DNA from: Kitasatospora kifunensis
GTDB lineage: Bacteria; Actinomycetota; Actinomycetes; Streptomycetales; Streptomycetaceae
NCBI RefSeq assembly: GCF_014203855.1
Contig: NZ_JACHJV010000001.1
Span: 4,402,001 to 4,466,000 of the forward strand
Direction of reading: 5' to 3'
Length of the DNA: 64,000 nucleotides
Within the stretch, counting starts at the first letter, position 1, and each line of letters starts with the position of its first letter. Below, one piece after another: positions 17,274 through 25,583 of the stretch. The position numbers and the translations under genes are program-made. Under the pieces are notes generated by a model. The model saw nothing but the letters and a program-made list of their open reading frames with translations, was not told the DNA's origin and ran no database searches.

Positions 17274-19595
17274 TCAGGCAGCGCTCGCGATCTCGCGTGA
17301 GCAGGCCACCGCGTTGAACCGTCCGGTCCCCTGATCGAGTACGTAGGTCTGGGCGGTGGCGAAGTCGAAGTACATGCCGACCAGTTGCAGGTCGCCGTCC
17401 AGGACCCGTCGCTCCACCGCGGGGTTGGCCATCAGCTGGTCGAGCTGCTGCACCACATTGGTGATGCACAACTGTTCTACCTGGTCGCTGACCTGACGGT
17501 CGGAGAACTCCGCTGGGACGCGGGCCAGTCGGGCCAGCGAGCCACGGCCGTTACGCAGCCAGCGAGCCAGCGGAGTGGGGCGTCCGGGCTGCTCGTGCAC
17601 GCCGTTCAGCAGTGCTTTCATGGCGCCGCAGCCGGAGTGGCCGCAGACCGTGATGCTTCGCACCTCCAGCACCTCCACCGCGTACTGCACGGCGGCGGCC
17701 ACGGAGTCGTCGGCAGCGCCTGGTTCGTGTGGGGCGGGGACCAGGTTGCCGACGTTGCGGACGGTGAAGAGGTCGCCGGGGCCACTGCTGGTGATCATGC
17801 TGGTGACCAGCCGAGAGTCCGCGCAGGTCAGGAAGAGTTGAGAGGGCGTCTGGCCCTCTCTGGCCAGCCGGGCCAACTCCGGGCGGACCAACGGCGCGGT
17901 GTGTGCCTGGAAGCCGCGCACGCCACTGAGCAGGCGACTGTGCGGGTCGTCCTCCTGGTCGATGCAGTGGTGACCGACCCAGGGCGTCCAAGCGCGGCAG
18001 CGGTGCGAGCCCGAGACGGCCGCTGAGCGCACCGTACCGTCCGGGTCCAGGACCTCGCCCTCCTGACGGATGGTCAGCATCGTGACCTGGCCGCCACTCG
18101 CGAGGTGGTCGACGCGCCAGGCTTGCAGGGCCTCGTAGGCGGTGTGGTCCAGGAAGGCCCCGTCATGGCGGATCGTGACCCGCGCACCGGTTGGTGGGGT
18201 GGCCAGGGTCCTGGTCAGCCTGGGCACGGAGAGGAAGGTCAGCGGGCCGTGGGTCCGCACCTCGTAGGAGCCGTCCTGCTGGAGGGTCACCTCGAGGTGG
18301 GCGCGGGTCAGACGGTAGAGGGCGAGCAGTGCGGTCGCTGCCGCGCCGATCGCGACCCCCAAGGGGACCCCGAGCAGCACCACGCCCAGGACGGTGGCGA
18401 GGTAGACCGCGAACTCGCGGTGCCGATAGACCTTTCTGATGTGCGCGAAGCCCACCATCTGCATGCCGATCACCATCACCAGCGCGGCCAGGGCGGCGAG
18501 CGGGATTCGGCGCAGCCCGCCGGTCAGCGCGACCGCGGCGAGCAGCACCCAGCAGCCGTGCAGCACGGCGGACCATCGACTGCGGGCACCGGCCTGGATG
18601 TTGGCCGAACTGCGAATCGCACCGCCGCCCACCGGCAGGCCGCCCAGCAGGCCGCTGACCAGGTTGGCGACACCCTGACCACGGAGCTCCCGGTCGAGGT
18701 TGCCGGGTCGACCGCTCTGTCGGTCGACCGCGACCGCGCAGAGCAGGGACTCGACGCTGGCCACCGCCGTGACGGTCAGGACCGCGCCGAGCAGCGCGAA
18801 CGGCGCTCCGTGCGGGAAGGCGGCAAGGTCGTGATCGCCCCAGGCGGGAAGCTCGACACGGGCGAGGCGGAAGTCGAAGATCATGGCCAGCGCGGTACCG
18901 GCGGCTACCGCGATCAAGGCCGCGGGGGCCCGCTCGAGCAGACGGCCGAGCCGACCGGCCCGACCGGGAAGTCGGTGGAGCCTCGGCCACCCGCAGAGGA
19001 TGGCGATGGCCAGCAGGCCCACGGCCAGGGCCGGCGGGTGCGGCCCCGACAGCTGAGCCGGCAGCGCGGCCAGGTTGGCCACCGTGGAGCCCTGCGGCGT
19101 GCCACCCAGCACCACGTGGAACTGTGCGATCGCAATGGTGACCCCGACGCCGGCCAGCATCCCGTGGACCACGGCGGGAGACAGGGCCAGCGCCGAGCGG
19201 GCGACCCGCACGGTGCCGAGCAGGAGTTGGAGCAGCCCGGCCGCGACCGTGACCGCACAGGTGGTCTGCCAGCCGTACCTGCTGATCAGGCCGGTGGTGA
19301 TCACCGTGAGCGCCGCTGAGGGCCCGCTCACCTGAAGCGGTGTCCCACCGAGCAGCCCAGCGGTGATTCCGCCGGCGGCGGCCGCGACCAGCCCGGCCGT
19401 CAGGGGCGCTCCGGTGGCCAGCGCGATGCCCAGGGAGAAGGGCAGCGCGACCAGGAAAACCACCAGAGAAGCCGCCAGATCCTGGGTGGCCGGGCGGCCG
19501 GGGCGTGCCCCGCGGGGTGCCGTGCCCGTCGGCGGGGCGTGGCTGTCGGTGGCGCTGTCGGTGCGCGGCAGGGGAGGGGGCGTGTCGAGGTTCAT
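17274..19595 (-). CDS. SulP anion transporter fused to a beta-carbonic anhydrase
   Basis: This 773-aa bifunctional membrane protein probably imports bicarbonate or sulfate and interconverts bicarbonate with CO2. Residues about 40-430 are the hydrophobic SulP transporter (TQDLAASLVVFLVALPFSLG at the start). A STAS-like domain follows (about 435-515). The last ~210 residues are a beta-carbonic anhydrase with zinc ligands in LTCADSRL (Cys, and Asp-Arg dyad) and GHSGCGAMKA (His and Cys). Such fusions are known in actinomycetes and other bacteria. The start at ATG 19595 has AAGGA upstream. Confidence 0.92.
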   Translation of the reverse strand: MNLDTPPPLPRTDSATDSHAPPTGTAPRGARPGRPATQDLAASLVVFLVALPFSLGIALATGAPLTAGLVAAAAGGITAGLLGGTPLQVSGPSAALTVITTGLISRYGWQTTCAVTVAAGLLQLLLGTVRVARSALALSPAVVHGMLAGVGVTIAIAQFHVVLGGTPQGSTVANLAALPAQLSGPHPPALAVGLLAIAILCGWPRLHRLPGRAGRLGRLLERAPAALIAVAAGTALAMIFDFRLARVELPAWGDHDLAAFPHGAPFALLGAVLTVTAVASVESLLCAVAVDRQSGRPGNLDRELRGQGVANLVSGLLGGLPVGGGAIRSSANIQAGARSRWSAVLHGCWVLLAAVALTGGLRRIPLAALAALVMVIGMQMVGFAHIRKVYRHREFAVYLATVLGVVLLGVPLGVAIGAAATALLALYRLTRAHLEVTLQQDGSYEVRTHGPLTFLSVPRLTRTLATPPTGARVTIRHDGAFLDHTAYEALQAWRVDHLASGGQVTMLTIRQEGEVLDPDGTVRSAAVSGSHRCRAWTPWVGHHCIDQEDDPHSRLLSGVRGFQAHTAPLVRPELARLAREGQTPSQLFLTCADSRLVTSMITSSGPGDLFTVRNVGNLVPAPHEPGAADDSVAAAVQYAVEVLEVRSITVCGHSGCGAMKALLNGVHEQPGRPTPLARWLRNGRGSLARLARVPAEFSDRQVSDQVEQLCITNVVQQLDQLMANPAVERRVLDGDLQLVGMYFDFATAQTYVLDQGTGRFNAVACSREIASAA

Positions 19596-20058
19596 GGCTT
19601 CCCGTCCTTCCGGGGAACGGACGTGATCTGGTCCGTTGCTTCAGTTAAGTCCCTTGGCGTTGTGGGTGATCGGATCGGCTGCCCGGGCGCCGGTGGCGAA
19701 CGGGACGGCACCTGGGGTGCGCTGGCAGGCGCGTGCGGGTTGTGCCGGCGGGCCGGCGGCCCGCAAACCCATCAATCTCCCGCACCAAGAGTTGGTAAAC
19801 GGTGAGTAATGGAAGCTTTGCATAGCGTAAGTGTGTGCGGGCGTTCTCGGGCTGAGATTCACTCCTGCGAGTGGCGTGCGGGACGGGCGCCGCGCCCCGT
19901 CGCCCGTCAGGACTTCGCGGGCGAGCGCCGCTCCGGGCCGTCCGGCGGCGCGGCTGTGGGCGTTGAAGCGGGTACGCCAAGGGGCCGTCGGCCGCACCTG
20001 GGAGCAGGTGCGGCCGACGGCCCCTTGTGGTGCGGCCAGGACGGGCCGCGGCGCTGCG
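19596..20058. other. Intergenic region with no supported gene
   Basis: The 463 bases between the CooC-like ATPase and the SulP gene (both minus strand) contain the ATPase terminator and, at the right-hand side of SulP, its promoter. A 178-aa minus-strand frame crossing it is Arg/Pro-rich and overlaps the terminator hairpin, so I treat it as a shadow. Confidence 0.5.
19979..20026 (-). terminator. Perfect 21-bp hairpin after the ATPase gene
   Basis: The arm 19979-19999 pairs perfectly with 20006-20026 over the loop GGGAGC. It lies 33 bases past the stop of the 20059-21111 gene and ends in TT on that strand (AA at 19979-19980). It is the only plausible terminator for that gene. Confidence 0.85.
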
Positions 20059-21111
20059 TCAGACGGGCGCGCCGGCCGGGTCGGCGGCATCCTGCTCGAT
20101 TGACGTCCGGGTGAGCGCGCTCTGCTCGGTCCCGGGCCGCGGCAGGGCTGCCGAGCCCAGGACGAACGTCGGGTCAACCTGGGTGGCCAGGTCCACGCCT
20201 GCCTTGGCGTTGCCCCAACTCTCCGCGTTGCGCAGGTGGAAGTGCACGGCCTGCGCGGTGTACCGCTGTGCGTCCCGGCGGTGGAAGGCGGCGTCGACCT
20301 CTGTGCGGAGCAGTTCGAGGACGGCCCGGTTCTCCGTGTCCAACGAGCTGAGCGGGGGCTCGGCGCCCTGCTCGAGGCGGCGCACCCACTCCGAATGGCT
20401 GAAGGCGGCCAGGAGGTCCTCGCCCACCTCTCGGCGCAGGAACTCCAGGTCCTCAGGGCCCTGGACCTTGTTGCCGACCACGCGCAGGGCGACGCCGAAG
20501 TCCCGCGCGTACTCCTTGTACTGGCGGTAGACCGAGACGCCCTTGCGGGTCGGTTCGGCCACCAGGAAGGTGAGGTCGAAGCGGGTGAAGAGCCCCGAGG
20601 CGAAGGAGTCCGAGCCCGCGGTCATGTCGGTGACCAGGTATTCGCCCTGGCCGTCGAGCAGGTGGTTGAGGAGCAGTTCCACCGCGCCGACCTTGGAGTG
20701 GTAGCAGGCGACACCGAGGTCCTCCTCGGTGAACGCGCCGGTGACCAGCAGGCGTACCGAGCCCTCGTCCAGGGCCACCGGGCGGGCGCAGGAGGCGTAG
20801 ACGGGGTTCTCCTCGACGATGCGCAGCAGCCGTGAGCCCTGTCCGGGTGGCGTGGTCTTGATCATCTCGTCGGCGGAGGCGATCCGCGGATTGCTGCCGC
20901 GCAGGTAGTTCTTGATGGCGGGCAGCTGGGCGCCGAGGGAGGGCAGTCGGGCTGCCTGATCGTCACTCAGTCCGAGGGCGGGGCCCAGATGTTGGTTGAT
21001 GTCGGCGTCCACCGCGATCACCGGGCGCCCAGCGGCGGCTAGATGGCGGATGAACAGTGCCGACAGCGTGGTCTTGCCGCTGCCGCCCTTGCCGACGAAG
21101 GCGATCTTCAT
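20059..21111 (-). CDS. CooC/MinD-like P-loop ATPase
   Basis: This 350-aa protein starts with the deviant Walker A motif KGGSGKTTLS at residues about 8-17, followed by VIAVDADINQHLG, which is the signature of CooC-type nickel-insertion and MinD/ParA-type ATPases. A Cys in VYASCARPV and the motif DMTAGSDSF (Walker B region) are also present. The annotation as a carbon monoxide dehydrogenase maturation factor is usual for this group, but no CO dehydrogenase or nickel enzyme gene is nearby, so the client is unknown. ATG 21111 has GGGAG upstream. It is divergent from the Fic-like gene. Confidence 0.8.
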   Translation of the reverse strand: MKIAFVGKGGSGKTTLSALFIRHLAAAGRPVIAVDADINQHLGPALGLSDDQAARLPSLGAQLPAIKNYLRGSNPRIASADEMIKTTPPGQGSRLLRIVEENPVYASCARPVALDEGSVRLLVTGAFTEEDLGVACYHSKVGAVELLLNHLLDGQGEYLVTDMTAGSDSFASGLFTRFDLTFLVAEPTRKGVSVYRQYKEYARDFGVALRVVGNKVQGPEDLEFLRREVGEDLLAAFSHSEWVRRLEQGAEPPLSSLDTENRAVLELLRTEVDAAFHRRDAQRYTAQAVHFHLRNAESWGNAKAGVDLATQVDPTFVLGSAALPRPGTEQSALTRTSIEQDAADPAGAPV

Positions 21112-21293
21112 CTGGACTCCCGGCTCTCGTGCCGTCGACCATCTGGCGGGCTCCGGCGACTTGTTGATAATAGTTATCGTCTCCGATAGCGGCCATAGTA
21201 ATCGGGGTTTGGCTCGCCGCGCCGGAGGGAAGACGGGATTGCCTCGAACGGGTGATGGCGGGGTTGCTGTACGGGTCGGAGCGCGGGGGTCGT

Positions 21294-21299
21294 TACTCT
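21294..21299 (+). promoter_or_regulatory. Predicted -10 of a leaderless transcript
   Basis: TACTCT (TANNNT) ends 7 bases before GTG 21307, and no Shine-Dalgarno precedes this start. Spacing fits leaderless initiation. Confidence 0.45.
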
Positions 21300-21306
21300 C
21301 GGGTAG

Positions 21307-22275
21307 GTGAGCACTGGAACTGATCCGCTTGCCCCGCTGGCCGAGCTCCCCGGGGTGCCCGAGTCCGTCGCCGAGGTCCGCAAGGCCGTTGACCGGCTCT
21401 ATGGCCACCGCGTCATGCGGCGCCGTGCGCCCGAGGTCACCTCGGAGGCCGCGCTGCGCGGCGCCCGTGCCTCGGCCGCGCTCTCCGGCGCCGATTGGCC
21501 GTTGGAGGAGGTGCGCCGGCGCAGTGACTTCAGCGCGGGCGCCGAGGAGCGCACGGTTGGCGCCGCGCTGCGGATCTCGGCGGAGGCGGGTCAGCTGCTG
21601 AGCGTCTGGCGCACCTCGCCGCTGCAGGTCCTGGCGCGGTTGCACCTGCTGGCGGCCGGCGATCCGAGCGCCGTCGCCGACCCGACCGCCGCCCGCGAGG
21701 CGAGCACGGCAGCCGGGCGGCCGCGGCGTTCCGGCGAGTCGCCCGAGGAGCTGTTCCCGCTGGACCTGGCCGCGGCGCAGGGCGTGGCCGCGGCGCCCGT
21801 CGACGCGCTGCTCCCGCCCTCCGGGTCCTCTGGCTCCTCCGGCTCTTCCGGTGATGGGGCCCTGCCGCCCGCGCCGCCCGCCACCGAGGTTGCCGCTCGG
21901 CTCGACCAGCTCGCGCAGCTGTTGGTGACCCGGCTGTCGGGTGCCCAGGGTGGCGCCCCCGCACTGGTGACCGCCGCGGTGGTGCACGGGGAGCTGCTCG
22001 CGCTGCGGCCGTTCGGGAACTACAACGGACTGGTCGCCCGCGCTGCTCAGCGCATCGTCCTGATCGCCGAGGGCCTGGATCCGAAGGCGATCTGCCCGGC
22101 CGAGGTCGGCCTGGTCGAACTGGGCACGGCTGCCTACCGCGAGGCGCTGGCAGGCTATGTCTCCGGTACGCCGCAGGGGTTGGCGCGCTGGATCGCGCAC
22201 TGCGGCCTGGCGCTGCGGCTCGGCGTCCGGGAGAGTACGGCGGTCTGCGAGGCGATGCAGCGCGGGATGGTCTGA
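21307..22275 (+). CDS. Fic-like domain protein with a degenerate active site (function unknown)
   Basis: This 322-aa soluble protein has a helical N-terminus (AEVRKAVDRLYGHRVMRR), a central Gly/Ser/Pro-rich linker (GSSGSSGSSG) and a C-terminal helical region containing VVHGELLALRPFGNYNGLVAR. This resembles the Fic motif HPFxxGNGRxxR in position but has HGELLALRPFGNYNG, so the catalytic His-Pro-Phe arrangement is altered (RPF instead of HPF, and N-Y-N-G instead of GNGR). Streptomyces orthologues are usually called oxidoreductases or Fic proteins without proof. AMP-transfer activity is therefore doubtful. It starts with a leaderless-type GTG. Confidence 0.6.
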   Translation: MSTGTDPLAPLAELPGVPESVAEVRKAVDRLYGHRVMRRRAPEVTSEAALRGARASAALSGADWPLEEVRRRSDFSAGAEERTVGAALRISAEAGQLLSVWRTSPLQVLARLHLLAAGDPSAVADPTAAREASTAAGRPRRSGESPEELFPLDLAAAQGVAAAPVDALLPPSGSSGSSGSSGDGALPPAPPATEVAARLDQLAQLLVTRLSGAQGGAPALVTAAVVHGELLALRPFGNYNGLVARAAQRIVLIAEGLDPKAICPAEVGLVELGTAAYREALAGYVSGTPQGLARWIAHCGLALRLGVRESTAVCEAMQRGMV

Positions 22276-22746
22276 CCGGCCTGCCGTGGGCGGATGGTCG
22301 ACGTGCGGATGGTCGACGGTGCGGCCCTACCGGACGGCCTGGTCCGGGCGCAGAGTTGCGGCGACATCCCAGATGCTGATGTCGCCGCTGGTACAACGAT
22401 CCGGGTGACCATGCGTGCACCGGATTTGCCCATCAGGCGGGGATCCTGCCCGTTCGCCTGGTGAGGCGGCCCGTATCGCGGGTCGGCTGCACGTGGGTGC
22501 TCGAAGGCTGTACGCGGTCCGTGGGCCTGAACTGCGGTGTCGGTCTGACCTCTTCGGGTCCTTCCGGGTCTCGCGGGCCGTGAGTCCTTTGTATCTCGGA
22601 TTCAGGGCAAACGGAACTCGAAGGGCGAATTCTTTACCTTTGGTCCGATTCGGCCCGGTCCGATCTGCGGGCGGACCGGCGACGAACCGGCTGGCGGACC
22701 GGCCTGCGGGTCGGCCGCTCGACGGGCGGTGGAACCGCCCCCCCGC
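22276..22746. other. Intergenic region between two convergent genes
   Basis: These 471 bases between the Fic-like and HAD genes hold no frame I can support. A short near-tandem repeat of GCGGATGGTCGACG occurs at about 22290-22320. No strong terminator hairpin is evident. The 296-aa minus-strand frame here is Arg/Pro-rich shadow sequence. Confidence 0.5.
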
Positions 22747-23778
22747 TCAGGCGCCGGGGCGCCGCCGTTTGGCGAGCTGCCAGACCAGGCCGGCGCTCAG
22801 GGCGGCGGCGCCGATCGCCGCGGCGGCCAGCACGCTGCGGCTTGGTGTCCTGAACTCGGGTAGATGGCGGTGCAGTTCGATGGGGCGATCGAAGACCAGC
22901 ACCGGCCAGTCACGGGCGATGGCCTCCTTGCGCAGGCCCCGGTCGGGGTTGACGGCAGAGGGGCGACCGACGGCCTCAAGCAGCGGCAGGTCGGTGACGG
23001 AGTCGCTGTACGCGTAGCTGTCGGCCAGGTTGTAGCCCCTGCGCTCGGCCAACTCTCGGATCGCGGCGGCCTTGTTCTCGGCATACGCGTAGTACTCGAT
23101 CTCGCCGGTGTAGCAGCCGTCCTCGATCGCCAGTCGGGTGGCGATCACGTGGTCGGCGCCGAGCAGGGCGCCGATCGGTTCGACCACCTCGGCTCCGGAA
23201 CTGCTGACGATGACCACATCGCGCCCGGCGGCGTGGTGTTGCTCGATCAGGGCCGCCGCCTCCTCGTAGATGAGCGGGTCGATCAGGCCGTGCAGGGTCT
23301 CGGCGACGATCTCGCGGACCTGCTGGACGTTCCACCCACGGGTCAGTGCGGAGAGGTACTGCCGCATCTTCTCCATCTGGTCGTGGTCCGCGCCGCCGAC
23401 CAGGAAGACGAACTGGGCGTAGGCGCTTTTGAGGACGGCTCGACGGTTGATCAGTCCGCCTTGGTAGAACGGTCTACTGAACGCGAGCGCGCTCGACTTG
23501 GCGATGATCGTCTTGTCCAGATCGAAGAAGGCGGCGGTACGGCTCGGGCCGACCGGCGGCGCGGCACTGCTGGTCCTGGGTGTCCGGCTTCGATCGGTGT
23601 CGGCGTCATCGGCGTCGGTCCGATTGTCGATGCCCGGAGGGCTGGTCAGAGCGGCCTTGGGCGGCTGCTCGGGTGTGTGCGGGACAATCGTGCTACCGCT
23701 CGGTGCGGGATTCGGCGCGACCTTCGGTCCGGAGTTCTCGGCACCGTTGGCGATGTCGGCGTTCTCGGTGGTGTCCAC
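22747..23778 (-). CDS. HAD-superfamily phosphatase (SerB/HAD-IB type)
   Basis: This 343-aa protein has HAD motif I FFDLDKT with the nucleophilic Asp and the general acid Asp, motif II VSSSGAE (Ser), and motif IV SDSVTDLPLL. The cap region contains YYAYAENKAA. The HAD-IB subfamily (phosphoserine-phosphatase-like) commonly works on small phosphorylated substrates. The first ~80 residues are polar and low-complexity. A C-terminal hydrophobic segment (VLAAAAIGAAALSAGLVWQLA) followed by KRRRPGA suggests tail anchoring in the membrane. The start GTG 23778 lacks a Shine-Dalgarno, with a possible -10 (TATCCT on the minus strand, 23787-23792) just upstream. Confidence 0.85.
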   Translation of the reverse strand: MDTTENADIANGAENSGPKVAPNPAPSGSTIVPHTPEQPPKAALTSPPGIDNRTDADDADTDRSRTPRTSSAAPPVGPSRTAAFFDLDKTIIAKSSALAFSRPFYQGGLINRRAVLKSAYAQFVFLVGGADHDQMEKMRQYLSALTRGWNVQQVREIVAETLHGLIDPLIYEEAAALIEQHHAAGRDVVIVSSSGAEVVEPIGALLGADHVIATRLAIEDGCYTGEIEYYAYAENKAAAIRELAERRGYNLADSYAYSDSVTDLPLLEAVGRPSAVNPDRGLRKEAIARDWPVLVFDRPIELHRHLPEFRTPSRSVLAAAAIGAAALSAGLVWQLAKRRRPGA

Positions 23779-24461
23779 AAGAACCGAGGATAGATGGCGG
23801 CCTCAGAGGCGCCGCCATTCGGTGGACCCATGGGTGTGCTGGTTTGTGTTTCTGGCCGCTCGGGTACACCATGGAAGTCACGGATCGTTCGCGACCGTGC
23901 TAACCCGGTCCGGCTCCTCCCCCCCGAGTCGGGCCGTGGATAGACGACCCCCGCTCTCCCCCCCGGCGGGGGTCGTCGCATGTCCAGGGCCATTTTCCGG
24001 GCTTCTGCCGCCGGTCACCTGGATCGTTGGAGGGGCTCGAGGCGCTGCTCGCCGCTGGATCGGCTGGAGTCATCGCACATCATTTCGTCACCCTGAGTAG
24101 TTATCCGAGCGGTGATCGCATACCCGTTCAGAAGAGCGTCAATTTCTCCGTCGAAGACTCCTCGCACGAGTGAAGCGGGGCCAATCGGGCGAGTCCAGAT
24201 ATCCACATCACTGGGGTTATCCACAGCGAATCGATGGGGTGCTGACGCAATTGGAACGAGGCGGCACGGTGGCTGCCAAGCCGAAGTCATGGCTCGGACC
24301 GATGAGGCGCAGATCGCTGATCGGGACGGCAGCGCATGGCCGAGGTCCCATCGTCATCGCCCGCCCCGTGACTGCCGAACTCGCCGCCCGCCGCCTCGTG
24401 CGGCGGTCCGGAGGGTGAGGCCGACGGAGCGTCAGCGAGCGTCCCACGCAGGGAGGCAGCC
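23779..24461. other. Long intergenic region upstream of the Tad locus
   Basis: This 683-base gap separates the HAD gene from the Ssd gene and probably holds the Tad operon promoter. It contains an orphan hairpin (23943-23977). A 91-aa minus-strand frame (24015-24290) and overlapping plus-strand frames lack a ribosome-binding site and recognisable domains, so I do not call them. Confidence 0.45.
23943..23977. terminator. Orphan 12-bp hairpin
   Basis: GACGACCCCCGC at 23943-23954 pairs perfectly with 23966-23977 over an 11-base loop. There is no gene ending just upstream on either strand, and no U-tract follows. It may terminate an unannotated small RNA or be a regulatory structure. Confidence 0.4.
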
Positions 24462-25583
24462 ATGCCGACACTCACCATCGACCAGTACGGACCAGCGTCC
24501 GATGATCCCGGCGCCGCAGGGCCCCTCATCCTCACCGAGGACGAAGAGCTGGCGGAGCAGTTGCTCAGGCTCTGCGCCGCAGCCGGTGCCCAACCGCAGC
24601 TCCTCGCCGGGGCACCGCCGCGCCCGGCCTGGGAGACCGCCCCACTCGTCCTGGTCGGTGACGACCAGTACGAGCGCTGCGCGGGGCTGACCCGGCGGCC
24701 CGGGGTGGTGCTGCTGGGCCTTGACCTCGACGACTGCGAGATCTGGGTCAGGGGTGTCCAACTCGGCGCCGAGCAGGTGGTGTTCCTGCCTGACGCGCAG
24801 GCCTGGCTGCTGGATCGGATCGCTGACGCGGTTGAGGGCGCTGCCGCCCCGGCGCTGACCGTGGCCGTGCTCGGCGGCAGGGGCGGGTCCGGGGCCTCCA
24901 CGCTCGCCTGTGCGCTGGCCGTCACAGCGGCCCGCGCGGGTCACCACACGATGCTCATCGACGGTGACCCGCTGGGCGGCGGACTGGATGTCCTGCTCGG
25001 CGGTGAGCGTGCGGACGGGCTGCGCTGGCCCGATCTGGCCGGTGCGCGAGGCCGGGTCAGTGGCGCGGAACTCGTGGCGGCACTGCCGAGGTTGCACCGG
25101 ATCAGCGCGCTGTCCTGGGACCGGGGCAGTCCGCTGCTGATCTCGCCGATCGCGATGCACAGCGTGCTCGCCGCGGCTCGGCGCCGTGGCGGGCTGGTGG
25201 TCCTCGATCTGCCGAGACATCTGGACCCGGCCGCGGCTCACGCGCTGGAGCAGGCCGACACCGGCCTCCTGGTGGTGCCTGCCGAACTGCGCGCGATGGC
25301 GGCCGCGGGTCGGGTCGCGGTGTCGGCCGGCCTGCGGCTGGCCGATCTGCGGGCCGTGATCCGGTGGCCGGGTCCGGTGGGCCTGCGGGGGACGGAGATC
25401 GCCCAGGGGCTCGGTCTGCCACTCGCGGGCGAGATCACGCACGAAGTCGGACTGACGGTTGACGCGGAGCGGGGCAGACCGCCGGGGCTGCGGGCCCGTG
25501 GGCCGCTCGCCCGCTTCTGCGCGGCCTATCTCACCGCAGTCCTACCCAGCACTCCCATCATCGAAGGAGGAACAACCTCATGA
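24462..25583 (+). CDS. ssd: Septum-site-determining/CpaE-like protein (Ssd, TadZ family)
   Basis: This 373-aa protein belongs to the actinobacterial CpaE-like family found beside Tad genes and the DECH helicase (the helicase/secretion neighbourhood). Its Rv3660c homologue in M. tuberculosis is reported to influence septum placement. Residues ~1-115 form a receiver-like N-domain. The ATPase part starts near residue 130 with LGGRGGSGAST, a deviant Walker A lacking the signature Lys. A Walker-B-like VLIDGDPLGGG variant (MLIDGDPLGGGLD) follows. The gene probably positions the pilus machinery. It overlaps the tadA start by 4 bases (ATGA), with AAGGAGG upstream of tadA. Confidence 0.88.
   Translation: MPTLTIDQYGPASDDPGAAGPLILTEDEELAEQLLRLCAAAGAQPQLLAGAPPRPAWETAPLVLVGDDQYERCAGLTRRPGVVLLGLDLDDCEIWVRGVQLGAEQVVFLPDAQAWLLDRIADAVEGAAAPALTVAVLGGRGGSGASTLACALAVTAARAGHHTMLIDGDPLGGGLDVLLGGERADGLRWPDLAGARGRVSGAELVAALPRLHRISALSWDRGSPLLISPIAMHSVLAAARRRGGLVVLDLPRHLDPAAAHALEQADTGLLVVPAELRAMAAAGRVAVSAGLRLADLRAVIRWPGPVGLRGTEIAQGLGLPLAGEITHEVGLTVDAERGRPPGLRARGPLARFCAAYLTAVLPSTPIIEGGTTS

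Noticed and set aside
24015..24290. 91-aa minus-strand frame in the gap before the Tad locus
   Set aside because: No ribosome-binding site, no recognisable domain, and it has a competing frame on the plus strand.
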